Part shown: one piece after another, positions 25,308 to 34,591 of the stretch
How positions within the stretch are numbered: the first letter of the stretch is position 1
Layout of the letters: each line of letters begins with the position of its first letter
Assembly: GCA_964643295.1 (NCBI GenBank)
Contig: CAZXSN010000007.1
Span: 1-64,000 of the forward strand
DNA length: 64,000 nt
From: Merdiplasma sp964643295
GTDB taxonomy: Bacteria; Bacillota; Clostridia; Lachnospirales; Lachnospiraceae
Direction of reading: 5' to 3'
Position numbers and translations under genes: made by a program
Notes under the pieces: model-generated
Databases searched by the model: none
What the model saw: the letters and a program-made list of their open reading frames with translations, nothing else
Told to the model about the DNA's origin: nothing

Positions 25308-27149
25308 TTACTCCACCGTGACACTTTTCGCAAGGTTGCGCGGCTTATCCACATCGAGTCCTTTGGCGACGCTCACGTAATATCCCATCAGCTGCAGAGG
25401 AATCACCGCCAGACTCGTGGCAAAGTGCGGATCGGTTCTTGGCACATAAACTGTGAAATCTACTGTGTCCTCAATGCTGTAGTTTCCGTAGCAGGTAAGT
25501 CCCATCAGGTACCCGCCGCGGCTCTTGACCTCCACCAGATTGCTCAAGGTTTTCTCATAGAGGTCCTTCTGCGTCATGACGCCAATCGTAAGGGTGCCTT
25601 CCTCAATCAGACTGATCGTGCCGTGTTTTAATTCCCCGGCAGCGTAGGCTTCCGAATGTACGTAACTGATCTCCTTCATCTTGAGGCTCCCTTCCATGCT
25701 GATGGCATAATCCAGGCCGCGTCCGATAAAGAAGATATCATGGGCATGAGAAAACTTGCTGGCAAACCACTGGATGCGCTCCTGATCCCCTAACACACGC
25801 TCCATCTTTTCCGGGAGGGTATGCAGCTCCGCGAGCATCTCCCGGCACTTCTCCTCCCCGATGCACCCGCGCACCAGGGCCAGCTTCATCGCCAGCAGGT
25901 AGCAGTTGATCAGCTGCGTACTGTAGGCCTTGGTCGTAGCCACCGCGATCTCCGGACCTGCCAGCGTATACATGACATAGGATGCCTCCCGGGAGATACT
26001 CGAGCCGACGACGTTGATGATCGCCAGTGTTTTCACGCCCTTTTCATTCGCCAGCCGAAGCGCGGCCAGGCTGTCTGCCGTCTCCCCAGACTGGGAGATG
26101 ACCACCACCAGCGTATCGGGAGTAAGTTTCGGGTTGCGGTAGCGAAACTCCGAAGCCAGATCCACGTCCACGGGAAGGTCTGTCAGATCCTCTATCACAT
26201 ATCTGGCCGCCAGCCCTACATGGTAAGCGGATCCGCAGGCCACGAAACAGATCCGGCTGAAGCCTTTCAGCTCTTCATCAGAAATCCCCACAGTTCCAAG
26301 ATCGATCTTTTCCTCTTTCACATAAGCGCTGATCGTATCCCTGACCGCCCCCGGCTGCTCGTGGATCTCTTTCATCATGAAATGCTCATAGCCGCCTTTT
26401 TCCGCCGCCTGGGCATCCCACTGAATTTCCGTCGGCTCCTTCTCAATCTCCTCGCGGTCCACGTTGTAGAAATGGATCGAGTCCTTCGTAAGTTCCGCCA
26501 TCTCCAGGTTGCCGATGTAATAGACGCTGCGGGTATAGGAAAGGATTGCCGGCACATCCGAGGCGATGAAGGCACCTTCCTCGTTCTTCCCCACAATCAG
26601 CGGGCTGTCCTTGCGGGCCGCATAGAGAACCCCCGGACGGTCCTGAAATAAAATCCCCAGCGCATAGGAACCGCGCACACGCAGCATGGTCCTGGAAAGA
26701 CTCTCCAGCGGATTATGGTTGGTCCGCTCATAATAATAGGAAACCAGCTTGGTTAACACCTCAGTATCTGTCTGAGAGTAGAACCGGTATCCCTCGCGAA
26801 GCAGCTTATCCTTGATTTCCTGATAATTTTCTATAATCCCGTTGTGCACGACCACGACGGAACGGTCATCGCTGCAGTGCGGGTGGGCGTTTCGCTCTGA
26901 CGGCTCCCCGTGCGTTGCCCAGCGCGTATGGCCGATTCCGCAGTACCCGGGCATCGCGCGTCCCTCATCGGTCTTCTCCGCCAGGATCATCAGCCGTCCC
27001 TTGGCCTTGACGATATCAATCTTCCCCGTCTCATCATTCTGAATCGCCATGCCGGCCGAATCATACCCGCGGTATTCCAGTCGGGAAAGTCCGTCCAGCA
27101 AAATCGGCGCCGCCTGCTTTTCTCCCGTATATCCGACTATTCCACACAT
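25308..27149 (-). CDS. glmS: Glutamine-fructose-6-phosphate aminotransferase (isomerising)
   Basis: A 613-residue enzyme making glucosamine-6-phosphate from fructose-6-phosphate and glutamine, the entry to peptidoglycan and UDP-GlcNAc synthesis. The nucleophile is Cys2 in MCGIVGYTG; the glutaminase domain shows GIGHTRWATHGEPSERNAHPH and HNGIIENY. Two SIS domains follow, with the first containing ISQSGETADSL, and the C-terminal tail ends DKPRNLAKSVTVE, which forms the ammonia-channel and active-site lid. The 117-bp leader to the upstream gene lacks the glmS ribozyme core, so ribozyme control found in many Firmicutes appears absent here. Confidence 0.97.
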   Translation of the reverse strand: MCGIVGYTGEKQAAPILLDGLSRLEYRGYDSAGMAIQNDETGKIDIVKAKGRLMILAEKTDEGRAMPGYCGIGHTRWATHGEPSERNAHPHCSDDRSVVVVHNGIIENYQEIKDKLLREGYRFYSQTDTEVLTKLVSYYYERTNHNPLESLSRTMLRVRGSYALGILFQDRPGVLYAARKDSPLIVGKNEEGAFIASDVPAILSYTRSVYYIGNLEMAELTKDSIHFYNVDREEIEKEPTEIQWDAQAAEKGGYEHFMMKEIHEQPGAVRDTISAYVKEEKIDLGTVGISDEELKGFSRICFVACGSAYHVGLAARYVIEDLTDLPVDVDLASEFRYRNPKLTPDTLVVVISQSGETADSLAALRLANEKGVKTLAIINVVGSSISREASYVMYTLAGPEIAVATTKAYSTQLINCYLLAMKLALVRGCIGEEKCREMLAELHTLPEKMERVLGDQERIQWFASKFSHAHDIFFIGRGLDYAISMEGSLKMKEISYVHSEAYAAGELKHGTISLIEEGTLTIGVMTQKDLYEKTLSNLVEVKSRGGYLMGLTCYGNYSIEDTVDFTVYVPRTDPHFATSLAVIPLQLMGYYVSVAKGLDVDKPRNLAKSVTVE

Positions 27150-27266
27150 TGCATAAACTCCTTCTTTGGACCTGCCGTCTCCCTAAACATGTACAGACGG
27201 ATTGGCCCTTATTCTCCCCGCGTTTCTCTTCGCACTTCCCGCCGCGTTTTTCATCTTTGCTTTGCC

Positions 27267-28445
27267 TTATGCATTCCACAGATCACTTTCCTGAAAGAAA
27301 GCCTCGATCTTTCCGCGCGTTGCCGGAACGCTTCCCTGGGCGAAAAATGGTTTCCCGCCGCCTCTTCCCTTCAGGGAGGCATTTAACTCCTTCACAAAGG
27401 AGCGCAGATCGCCTCCGGTCTGCCCCAGTGCGTACTTGTACCCGTCTGTATCATCCCCGGAGAAAACCGCGCACTTCCCGCCGCAGCTTTCCATGACGGC
27501 CACCGCCAGGCGCCGCACCTGATCTGGGGATAAGTTCTCCTCAAATAAAACGACGTTCCCGGCGCCTTTCCGCGCTTTCGCCTTCTCGTCAAACAGTTTC
27601 GTCTCCAGGGCATTTGCTCGAAAGTTCGACTCTGCTTCTGCTTCCTTAAGCCTTTTTACCGACTCCGCTGTTCTTTCAGGCTTCGCGGATAAAAGCACTG
27701 AGATTAAGTGATTTTGTTCGCAGATCCTCGCCGCGTAACGGTAGGCCCGTTTGCCGCAGAGCATCTCGATACGGGTGCCGCCGTGAAACCGCTCAGCGGA
27801 AAGAAGCTTAATCAGCCCGATCTCCCCCGCGGATCTGACATGAGTGCCGCAGCAGGCGCAAACATCCGCTCCCGGGAAAGTGACGATTCGTACCTGTCCG
27901 TGCAGCTCCTTCTTGCTGCGGTACTCGATCTCCTTCACCGCTTCCTCATCGTAGGTCACGATCTGCGTCGGTTCATTTTTCCAGACCACTTCATTGGCTT
28001 TTTCCTCGATGGCCAAAAGATCCTCCCAGGAAAGCTCTCCGTTTAAATCGATCGTCAGAACGTCGCTTCCCATGTGGAAGCCCACGTTCTGGTATCCGTA
28101 CTTTTCATGTATCAGTCCGCTTACGATATGCTCTCCGGAGTGATTCTGCATCAGGTCAAAGCGGTAGTCCCAGTCGATCTCTCCCTGCACCTTCTCCCCA
28201 ATATTAAACGGCTCCTTTGTCAGGTGCAAAATTTCCCCTTCCGCTTCCTGTGTATCGGCAACGCAAACACAAAGACCGCCTGCGGTACGCAAAACTCCCA
28301 CATCCCCGGGCTGACCTCCGCCCTCCGGATAAAACGCTGTGCGGTCAAGGAGCAGCGCATAGCCGTCCTTTCTTAGCCGACAGTCCGTCACGACAGCGGT
28401 AAAACTGCGGCAGTAAGCATCTTCATAGTAGATTTTTTCCGTCAT
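27267..28445 (-). CDS. Alanyl-tRNA editing protein (AlaX-L type with DHHA1 domain)
   Basis: A 392-residue relative of the editing half of alanyl-tRNA synthetase. It lacks the class II aminoacylation core, so it acts in trans to hydrolyse Ser- or Gly-tRNA(Ala). The N-terminal beta-barrel shows FYPEGGGQPGDVG. The zinc site is formed by HSGEHI and by CACCGTHV downstream. The C-terminal DHHA1 domain shows the GRGGGKPFFAQGS glycine-rich motif. AGAGG lies seven bases before the start. It stands between glmS and the divergent PHP gene. Full-length AlaS (about 870 residues) is not in the window. Confidence 0.9.
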   Translation of the reverse strand: MTEKIYYEDAYCRSFTAVVTDCRLRKDGYALLLDRTAFYPEGGGQPGDVGVLRTAGGLCVCVADTQEAEGEILHLTKEPFNIGEKVQGEIDWDYRFDLMQNHSGEHIVSGLIHEKYGYQNVGFHMGSDVLTIDLNGELSWEDLLAIEEKANEVVWKNEPTQIVTYDEEAVKEIEYRSKKELHGQVRIVTFPGADVCACCGTHVRSAGEIGLIKLLSAERFHGGTRIEMLCGKRAYRYAARICEQNHLISVLLSAKPERTAESVKRLKEAEAESNFRANALETKLFDEKAKARKGAGNVVLFEENLSPDQVRRLAVAVMESCGGKCAVFSGDDTDGYKYALGQTGGDLRSFVKELNASLKGRGGGKPFFAQGSVPATRGKIEAFFQESDLWNA

Positions 28446-28538
28446 GATTCATCCTCTCCCCGGACGGCGCGATCGTTCTCACACTCTTTCCTCCGGTACG
28501 GCTCTTATCATACACTTTTTCGGGCGGTTGCGCAAGCC

Positions 28539-28567
28539 TTGCATTTTGCCTCTGCATTCGCTATACT
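28539..28567 (+). promoter_or_regulatory. Promoter for the PHP-HAD gene pair
   Basis: TTGCAT (28539-28544), 17 bp and TATACT (28562-28567), about 100 bp before the PHP start. Confidence 0.6.
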
Positions 28568-28668
28568 GTTTCAGATGGCAGGGTTTTCCCGCCGCTTACA
28601 AGGCCATGGATTGTGTCTGCCTCTTACTGCTTTCAGCAGTCAGTTCCGGAAAGGGGAGTAGGGAAACG

Positions 28669-29535
28669 ATGGAAAAAAGAATTGACCTGCATGTGCACTC
28701 AACCTGTTCTGACGGCACTTTGTCTCCCCAGGAGCTGGTTTCCTACGCGGCAGAAAAAGGGCTCGCAGCCTTTGCGCTGACTGATCATGATACCCTTTCC
28801 GGAATCCCGGCAGCATCCCAGGCTGTTAAAAAAACATCCCTTGAACTGATCTGCGGGATTGAATTTTCCACCGTCTATGAAAACCAGGATGTGCATATCG
28901 TGGGACTGGATGTGGATCCGGATAACGCTAGGCTACAGGAGACCATCCGCCTGCAGCAGCAGGAACGCGATGAGCGCAATCAGACGATCATTCAGAAGAT
29001 GGCTGCCGACGGCATTCCTATCTCCTGGGAGCAGATGCGTAAGGAGTTCGGAGACATCTGCTGGACAAGAGCACATTTTGCGAAGTTCCTCGCCCTTCAC
29101 GGGTACGTAAAAAACATGTGGGATGCCTTCCAGACACACCTGGGAACGAACTGCCCGTATTACGTGCCCAGAAAGCGTTTGTCTCCCATGCAGATGACCG
29201 CGCTGATCAGGGAAACCGGAGGAATCCCGGTGCTGGCTCACCCGTTTCAGTACAAACTGGATGAGGAGGGCTTATACAGGCTTGCCGGAACACTGAAAGA
29301 GCACGGATTGATCGGAATCGAAGCGTTCTACTCCACACACACGAAAGAGCAGGAAGAAAAAATCTGTACTCTGGCGCATAAGCTTTCTCTTTGCCTCTCC
29401 GGGGGATCCGATTTTCACGGGGCCAACAAGCCTGGCATTGACCTTGGCTGCGGCAGGGGAAACTTATCCATCCCTTATGAACTTCTTGCCAAGATGCGTG
29501 GGGCTTCTTGCTCCGAAGACGCATCTTCGATTTAA
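28669..29535 (+). CDS. PHP-domain phosphoesterase (RNase AM/TrpH-like)
   Basis: A 288-residue metal-dependent phosphoesterase. The N-terminal motif RIDLHVHSTCSDGTLSP (residues 4-20) and FALTDHDTLSG (residues 38-48) are the first two PHP metal-binding motifs. GIEFSTVYENQDVHIVGL, VLAHPFQY and LSGGSDFHG complete the trinuclear site. This pattern matches the YciV/TrpH group, which hydrolyses 3',5'-nucleoside bisphosphates or RNA 5' ends. The ATG at 28669 is set by AAGGGGAG upstream; the longer frame from 28444 runs through the promoter. The gene precedes a HAD phosphatase by 53 bp. Confidence 0.88.
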   Translation: MEKRIDLHVHSTCSDGTLSPQELVSYAAEKGLAAFALTDHDTLSGIPAASQAVKKTSLELICGIEFSTVYENQDVHIVGLDVDPDNARLQETIRLQQQERDERNQTIIQKMAADGIPISWEQMRKEFGDICWTRAHFAKFLALHGYVKNMWDAFQTHLGTNCPYYVPRKRLSPMQMTALIRETGGIPVLAHPFQYKLDEEGLYRLAGTLKEHGLIGIEAFYSTHTKEQEEKICTLAHKLSLCLSGGSDFHGANKPGIDLGCGRGNLSIPYELLAKMRGASCSEDASSI

Positions 29536-29588
29536 AGGTTAAGGAAACTCTCCAACGGTAGACTTTCACAAAAAAGCAGGATAAAACC

Positions 29589-30401
29589 ATGAATCAGCAT
29601 ATCTTTTTTACCGACCTTGATGATACGCTGCTTAACAGCAGCAAGGAATTATCCCCTGGAAACAGGGAAGCGCTGGAAACGCTGCTGAAGCGGAGCGATG
29701 TGATCGCCTTAAGCACCGGACGGGCTTTGCAAAGTGCCCGAGCGCAGGCACAAAAGCTGGGACTTGCCGGGAAAAACTGTTACCTCATCTGTTTCAACGG
29801 AGCACAGATCTTTGATACCGAATCGGAAACGCTTCTCTTTCAGCGGTCGGTTCCCATGCGCTATGTGCGGGAACTGTTTGACGCCGCCCACGCATTTGGC
29901 GTTCCGATTCAGACCTACAGCAGCACCCATGTGCTGGCAGAAAAGGACAGCCGCAGCCTGCGAAAATACTGCGAGATTCAAGACCTCCCCTGCCAAATCT
30001 TTGAAGATGTGACCAGGCATCTTACGCAGGAGCCGGCAAAACTGCTGGCGATCGACTATGAAAACCCGCAGCGCGTGGTGGAGTTTCGTAAGCAGATCGC
30101 ACAGCCGTACGAAGGAAAGCTGGACCTCTTTCAGTCCCACCCGGCGCTTTTAGAGATCGTCCCGCCGGGAGTCAATAAAGGAGCAGCCGTACGGATCCTT
30201 TGTGAGCGCTTAAATATCCCTTTGGAGAATACGGTCGCCGCCGGGGATGCGGAAAATGATCTCTCCATGATTGAAGCCGCCCACGTAGGCGCAGCCATGA
30301 AAAACGCCGTGCCGCTTTTGAAAGAACACGCCGACTACATCACGCAGAATGATCACAACCACGACGGCGCAGCGGAAATCGTGCAGAGGTTTCTTTTATA
30401 G
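29589..30401 (+). CDS. Cof-type HAD-IIB phosphatase
   Basis: A 270-residue HAD-superfamily hydrolase. Motif I FTDLDDTLLNSSKEL (residues 7-21) holds the nucleophile aspartate; motif II is ALSTGR; motif III uses the lysine in NKGAAVRIL; motif IV is AAGDAENDLSMI. An inserted C2B cap between motifs II and III places it in subfamily IIB (Cof/YidA), which dephosphorylates sugar phosphates and cofactors such as FMN or PLP. Substrate cannot be predicted. It is the second gene of a short operon with the PHP protein, followed by two terminators. Confidence 0.9.
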   Translation: MNQHIFFTDLDDTLLNSSKELSPGNREALETLLKRSDVIALSTGRALQSARAQAQKLGLAGKNCYLICFNGAQIFDTESETLLFQRSVPMRYVRELFDAAHAFGVPIQTYSSTHVLAEKDSRSLRKYCEIQDLPCQIFEDVTRHLTQEPAKLLAIDYENPQRVVEFRKQIAQPYEGKLDLFQSHPALLEIVPPGVNKGAAVRILCERLNIPLENTVAAGDAENDLSMIEAAHVGAAMKNAVPLLKEHADYITQNDHNHDGAAEIVQRFLL

Positions 30402-30431
30402 ATCTTTCCGCATACGCCGCACAAAAGAAAA

Positions 30432-30494
30432 TGCCGCGAAAACTCCGGCTGGTTTAATAACCTTTCCGGCCTCTTCGCGGCAGTTCATTTTTCG
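30432..30494 (+). terminator. Terminator after the HAD gene
   Basis: Stem TGCCGCGAA (30432-30440) with TTCGCGGCA (30474-30482), an inner CCGG pairing and a following ATTTTTC tract. Confidence 0.75.
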
Positions 30495-30539
30495 TTCCTG
30501 ACGGCCAGACACCGCCTTAAACTTATCTTTGCCTATCTT

Positions 30540-30569
30540 CCCACCGGATGCACTCACCCGGTGGGTTTT
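30540..30569 (+). terminator. Second terminator before the convergent surface-protein gene
   Basis: CCCACCGG (30540-30547) pairs with CCGGTGGG (30558-30565), followed by TTTTC. It backs up the terminator at 30432. Confidence 0.7.
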
Positions 30570-30653
30570 CTATCATACACTTTTTCGTCTCTCCGTTTGG
30601 TCTCTCTGCGCGGAGAACAAAAGTCCTGCAAAGCTTTCTGCCAGCGATCAGGA

Positions 30654-33530
30654 TTATCCTCTGATCGTACGTCTGCGCAGAACGAATACCAGAACGATTG
30701 CCGCAAGCGATAACCCGCAGGCTAAGGTCAGCGGTAAAATCGGGCTGTCATCGCCGGTTTGCACAGAGAGTGCATTGACCACGTAGAAGCTGACAGACTT
30801 CGTGTCATATGTTCCGTCCGCCACCCAGCTTTCCCCGTTGAAGACATCCTTGCTGTAGGTGACATTCAGCGTATACTGTCCAACCGCGTTGATCGCCATG
30901 GAAGTCGTGTACTGGGAATTGCTCCAGTTCCCCGTCACACTGCCGATCTGATAGCCGCTCGGGCGGTACCGGTAATCGCCAGGATTCGGGTTCGTGTTCC
31001 CCATCCCGTTGCCAACCGCGCTGAAGGTGATCGTATCGCCGACTAAGTATTCCCCGCCGGGTACGATATCGCGGATTTCATTGTAATCCGGAGACGGACC
31101 ATCCTTGTAGGTGGCCTCCAGCGTGACATCCGCTGCGGGCATCGTCACACTCGAATAATAGCGGTCCGGTGCAGACGTGGAGGCATTCTCACTATTTACC
31201 ACCCACTGCGCGAATTCCTTCCCGCTCGCCGGATAATTGGCCGCCAGATCCACCTTCGTACCCATCACATAGGTCCCGCTGCCGGTGCCGTTTTTCACGG
31301 TCAGCGTATACGGGATGAGTTCATATTCTGCACGGATCTGCACAGTCTCTTCAGGCATCGTAAAACCGGTGGAAGATGCGTTCCAGTCATCAAGCTCCAC
31401 ATCACCGCTTAACACGGTCCACTCTTTGAAACGATATCCGGTCTGGGGTTCATCCGCTTCGATGTCCACGTAATCGCCCACTAAGTAGGAGCCGCTCCCG
31501 GTTCCGTCAATCACCTCAACCTCATACTCAATCAGATCTTCATAGATCGGCTCCACATATACGGTGCCGTCCGGCATGATGAAGGTCGCCGTATACGGAT
31601 CTTTCTCATCCACCGTATAGGGTACCTGCTCTTCGGTGTCGGTCATCGTGATCTCCCACCGTTCAAGCGTCAGCTCATCATACTCCGTGGCGGTGATCGT
31701 AATCCTGCTCCCGGCCACACCGGTAAGGATACCATCCTCCCCGACTTCACCGCCTTCGACTGTCACATCATCTTCAGAGGAAAGTTCAATCGGATAGCTG
31801 GCATTCGCACCCAGTTCCGTCTCTCCCAGTTCCTCCGTTTCCGTTTCATCCAGCAGAACTTCTTCCGTTTCTAATTCCGTTTCCACATCTGTTTCCGTGC
31901 CTGCTTCTGTTTCCTGCGGAAGCGTCTCCGGAGTTTCCGTCACAGGCGCTTCCGTGACAGGTTCCTCGGTCGCAGGCGTTTCACTCTCCGCAGCTTCTGT
32001 CGAGGCAGCCTCGGTAAGTTCTTCCGTACCTGCCTCGGTGGGTGCTTCCGTCGCAGGTGCTTCGGTTGCTTCCTCCGCGGGTGCTTCTGTCGGCTGCGTA
32101 TCCGTCTCTGTGCTGTTCTCTGTCGGCACAGTCTGTGAATTCTCCTCCGGCGCAGCAGCCTCCAGATAAGTTGCGGTCAGGGTAACCGGCGCTTCCGGCA
32201 CCACCAGTTTCGCAACCGGATCCGTCAGATCCGTAAGAAGGAAGAAGCCTTCCGGAACCGACCAGGCAGCGAACGTACGTCCGTCAGAAAGCTGCTCATC
32301 CACACTCACTACAATCTCATCGCCAACCGTACCGGTTGTTTCGTACAGAACATTCCCCAGCTCATCCAGAACGGTAATCACGGTAAGTTCCGGCAGCAGT
32401 TCCTCTTCTGTTTCTCCGCCAGGAAGGGAGTCTTCGTTCTCCGCGAACGTTGCCGTCACCACAACATCCTCCGCCGGCATGGAAAACTGCGTCTCAGCGC
32501 TGGCCGCATCCGCAAACCAGACCGCATTGGAACTTGCCGTCCAACCGGCAAACGTCTGCCCTTCCGGTACCTCGGCTGCGATGTTCACCATCTCCATCTG
32601 TTCAAAGGAGCCGCTTCCAAAGCCGTTCTCCACTGTTACCTCAAAAAGGCCGTCTTCCGTAACAGTTTCCGCCTCAGAATCCGCTGTTTCCGGCACCGCC
32701 GGATCTCCAATCACGATATCCGGACCGGCATCGGCGGCCGGACTATCCTCAGGAGCATTTTCCTCACCGCCGACGGTGATCGAATCATCCCAGGTAATCT
32801 CCTGCGGAGTTTCCGGAAGCATTAAATCGATGGCTCCCTGATCCGGCGCTGCGGTCTCATACGTTTCCTCCGCGGCAGCTTCCGTTGGGGCCTCTGTGGC
32901 TTCTTCCACAGGAGGTTCCGTCTGTGGTATCTCCTCAGTTTCAGGGGCTGCTTCCGTCTGGGGCTCCGGCTGCACAAATACCGCAGTGACCGTTACGCTC
33001 CCCTCCGGCATCGTAAAACTGGTCTCTGCAGCATAAGAATCTGCAAACGCCACACCCTCATTGTCTGCCTCCCAGTGTTCAAAGACAGAACCGTCCGAAG
33101 CGGGATCCGCACTTATATGCACCTGATCTCCGGCGGCATACCATGCGGAAGCTTTTGACGCAGCCTCTTCCCCTTCCTGGGAACCATCCTCCTTCACCAG
33201 ACGGCTGGTACCTCCCGTCACGGTCACCTGATAACCGGCAGGCTTCAGCCAAAAGCCTCCCCCGTCCTCATCGCTTAACAGTGTGATCGTATACGGACGA
33301 TCCTGATCATTCGTCCAGGTGCCATCGGTCAGTTGTACCTCTGCCCATTCGTCTCCCAGATAAACCGGTCCGGTCAGTCCGCTGACGCTGTCGCCCGGGA
33401 GAAGTGTTTTTCCGTTGACATCCTCCGTCTCCACACTGTACTGATTCGCCGCGACAGCCTCCATCACGGGGCAGACCACCAGGAATGCGGCGATCAGAAT
33501 GCTCAAAACCCTCTTAATTTTTCTTTCCAT
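30654..33530 (-). CDS. Large surface protein with divergent InlB-type repeats and a C-terminal anchor
   Basis: A 958-residue secreted protein. A signal peptide runs to about residue 27 (MERKIKRVLSILIAAF...AVA). At least six domains share the pattern V-x-NGTGSGSY...GD-x-V-x-I-x-A...F-x-x-W...FTMP...V-x-A-x-Y, which is the divergent InlB B-repeat fold. Between the third and fourth lies about 110 residues of T/E/A/P-rich stalk. The C-terminus has SVQTGDDSPILP, one membrane helix and RRRTIRG, the layout of a cell-wall sorting signal but without a proper LPxTG. The start at 33530 follows AAGGAG by nine bases. Adhesion or a structural role is likely; ligand unknown. There are no partner genes in an operon. 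Confidence 0.82.
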   Translation of the reverse strand: MERKIKRVLSILIAAFLVVCPVMEAVAANQYSVETEDVNGKTLLPGDSVSGLTGPVYLGDEWAEVQLTDGTWTNDQDRPYTITLLSDEDGGGFWLKPAGYQVTVTGGTSRLVKEDGSQEGEEAASKASAWYAAGDQVHISADPASDGSVFEHWEADNEGVAFADSYAAETSFTMPEGSVTVTAVFVQPEPQTEAAPETEEIPQTEPPVEEATEAPTEAAAEETYETAAPDQGAIDLMLPETPQEITWDDSITVGGEENAPEDSPAADAGPDIVIGDPAVPETADSEAETVTEDGLFEVTVENGFGSGSFEQMEMVNIAAEVPEGQTFAGWTASSNAVWFADAASAETQFSMPAEDVVVTATFAENEDSLPGGETEEELLPELTVITVLDELGNVLYETTGTVGDEIVVSVDEQLSDGRTFAAWSVPEGFFLLTDLTDPVAKLVVPEAPVTLTATYLEAAAPEENSQTVPTENSTETDTQPTEAPAEEATEAPATEAPTEAGTEELTEAASTEAAESETPATEEPVTEAPVTETPETLPQETEAGTETDVETELETEEVLLDETETEELGETELGANASYPIELSSEDDVTVEGGEVGEDGILTGVAGSRITITATEYDELTLERWEITMTDTEEQVPYTVDEKDPYTATFIMPDGTVYVEPIYEDLIEYEVEVIDGTGSGSYLVGDYVDIEADEPQTGYRFKEWTVLSGDVELDDWNASSTGFTMPEETVQIRAEYELIPYTLTVKNGTGSGTYVMGTKVDLAANYPASGKEFAQWVVNSENASTSAPDRYYSSVTMPAADVTLEATYKDGPSPDYNEIRDIVPGGEYLVGDTITFSAVGNGMGNTNPNPGDYRYRPSGYQIGSVTGNWSNSQYTTSMAINAVGQYTLNVTYSKDVFNGESWVADGTYDTKSVSFYVVNALSVQTGDDSPILPLTLACGLSLAAIVLVFVLRRRTIRG

Positions 33531-33583
33531 AAATCCCATCTCCTTACTGAGAAAAACGTGGGCCATCTCGTTTTCGTATCCTG

Positions 33584-33612
33584 AGTATAGCACAGGCTCA
33601 TTTAGGGCACAA
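33584..33612 (-). promoter_or_regulatory. Promoter for the surface-protein gene
   Basis: On minus, TTGTGC (33607-33612), 17 bp and TATACT (33584-33589). Two TTAAG motifs 12 bp apart lie just upstream, an arrangement like OmpR-family response-regulator sites. Confidence 0.65.
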
Positions 33613-34276
33613 TTAAAGGATTCTTAAGATTTTCCTTAAAATTCTCTGAGGAAAAAGACGGATTCTTAAGCTTTCAAGCGAAAGATCGACAAGGGGAATG
33701 ACCTTAAGAAAGTCATGAATGCAGGCCGACGAAAAGTGCGAGACGGCTTTTCGTGCGGGAGAAAGATTTGATTCCTGAAAGAATTGTATGTCTCAAAAAT
33801 TTTCAGCTGTCTTTAGATCATCGAAGGGAAAGGCTTTCCCGCAGTCACCAGGGAAAGCCGCACCCGTTTCTGCAGTCCCCAGGCTTTCTTCTTATTAAGA
33901 AGCCGACTTCAGCAAAGTCATGCCGCATCCCGCCCTTTGAAAAACCTGGGAGTTTCGTCCCTTTCCGCCGTTTCTGCGTAAAGAGAATCACCTTAAGCGA
34001 ACCGGCGGTTCCTTTCAGAAGATGCCGCAAAACCGGCAGGAAATCTGAAGGAAAACACTTCGGCCGCAGGATCCCGGAAAATCCGCCAGACGGGGAAAAA
34101 CAGTGCCTTCCGGGCCGGATTTTCGTCTGCAAAGAAGAAAAGGAAGGAAACCCGGCCCTGACACCAAGATGGCTGACCGTTTCCCTAAAGTTCCGCAGGA
34201 TGGATGCTTCTTGTGACAAACTGCACCACGTCGTTTGGAAAATCCAGCCTGCGAAGAAGCAACAATTGATCCTCAT

Positions 34277-34321
34277 AAAAAAGGCACATGATCCGAAGCT
34301 GTTTCCTGTCCCATGTGCCTT
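34277..34321 (-). terminator. Minus-strand terminator downstream of the Rpn-like gene
   Basis: AAGGCACATG and CATGTGCCTT form a ten-base-pair stem with a 21-base loop; the minus strand continues with TTTTTT. It lies 270 bp after the stop of the Rpn-like gene, so the transcript likely includes the remnant between. Confidence 0.75.
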
Positions 34322-34383
34322 CCAAAGACTATAAAATCCAAGGAAAACCACAGCCAAATCTCTCCCTGCGGTCTTACCCTGTC

Positions 34384-34521
34384 TTATTTCCCGACAGATC
34401 TAAAGACCAATCCGTCATCTTCATGATCTTCCTCGTAGAAATAAAATTTATCTTTGCTGCCCTTCGCATAGATATCATTCAGAATCTAACCGGCAACCGG
34501 CTGTGTCTGATCTAAATCCCT
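34384..34521 (-). pseudogene. Possible remnant of a small protein gene with an in-frame TAG
   Basis: The minus strand reads RDLDQTQPVAG, TAG, then ILNDIYAKGSKDKFYFYEED and further to a TAA at 34384-34386. The protein-like composition on both sides of the TAG, and its place between the Rpn-like gene and a terminator, suggest a broken coding remnant. There is no start codon or ribosome binding site, so the call is tentative. Confidence 0.25.
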
Positions 34522-34591
34522 TTACCCTCTTTGTTTTCCTCTGTGCCGCGGTTTTGGCTGTCTCACCTCGTCATCATACGAACATACAGCT

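Larger units (their letters stand above)
33531..34591. other. About 1.06-kb region upstream of the surface protein
   Basis: It contains the surface-protein promoter (33584-33612), TTAAG direct repeats just upstream, a minus-strand terminator (34277-34321) and a possible protein remnant (34384-34521). Reading frames at 33753-34334 on plus and 33845-34357 on minus overlap each other and match nothing I know. Confidence 0.55.

Noticed and set aside
27150..27266. Possible glmS ribozyme upstream of glmS
   Set aside because: Only 117 bp separate glmS from the upstream gene and the ribozyme core sequence is not found on the minus strand.
33753..34357. Two overlapping frames of 193 (plus) and 170 (minus) codons
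   Set aside because: Both are rich in rare and basic residues, lack ribosome binding sites and occupy the same DNA on opposite strands.
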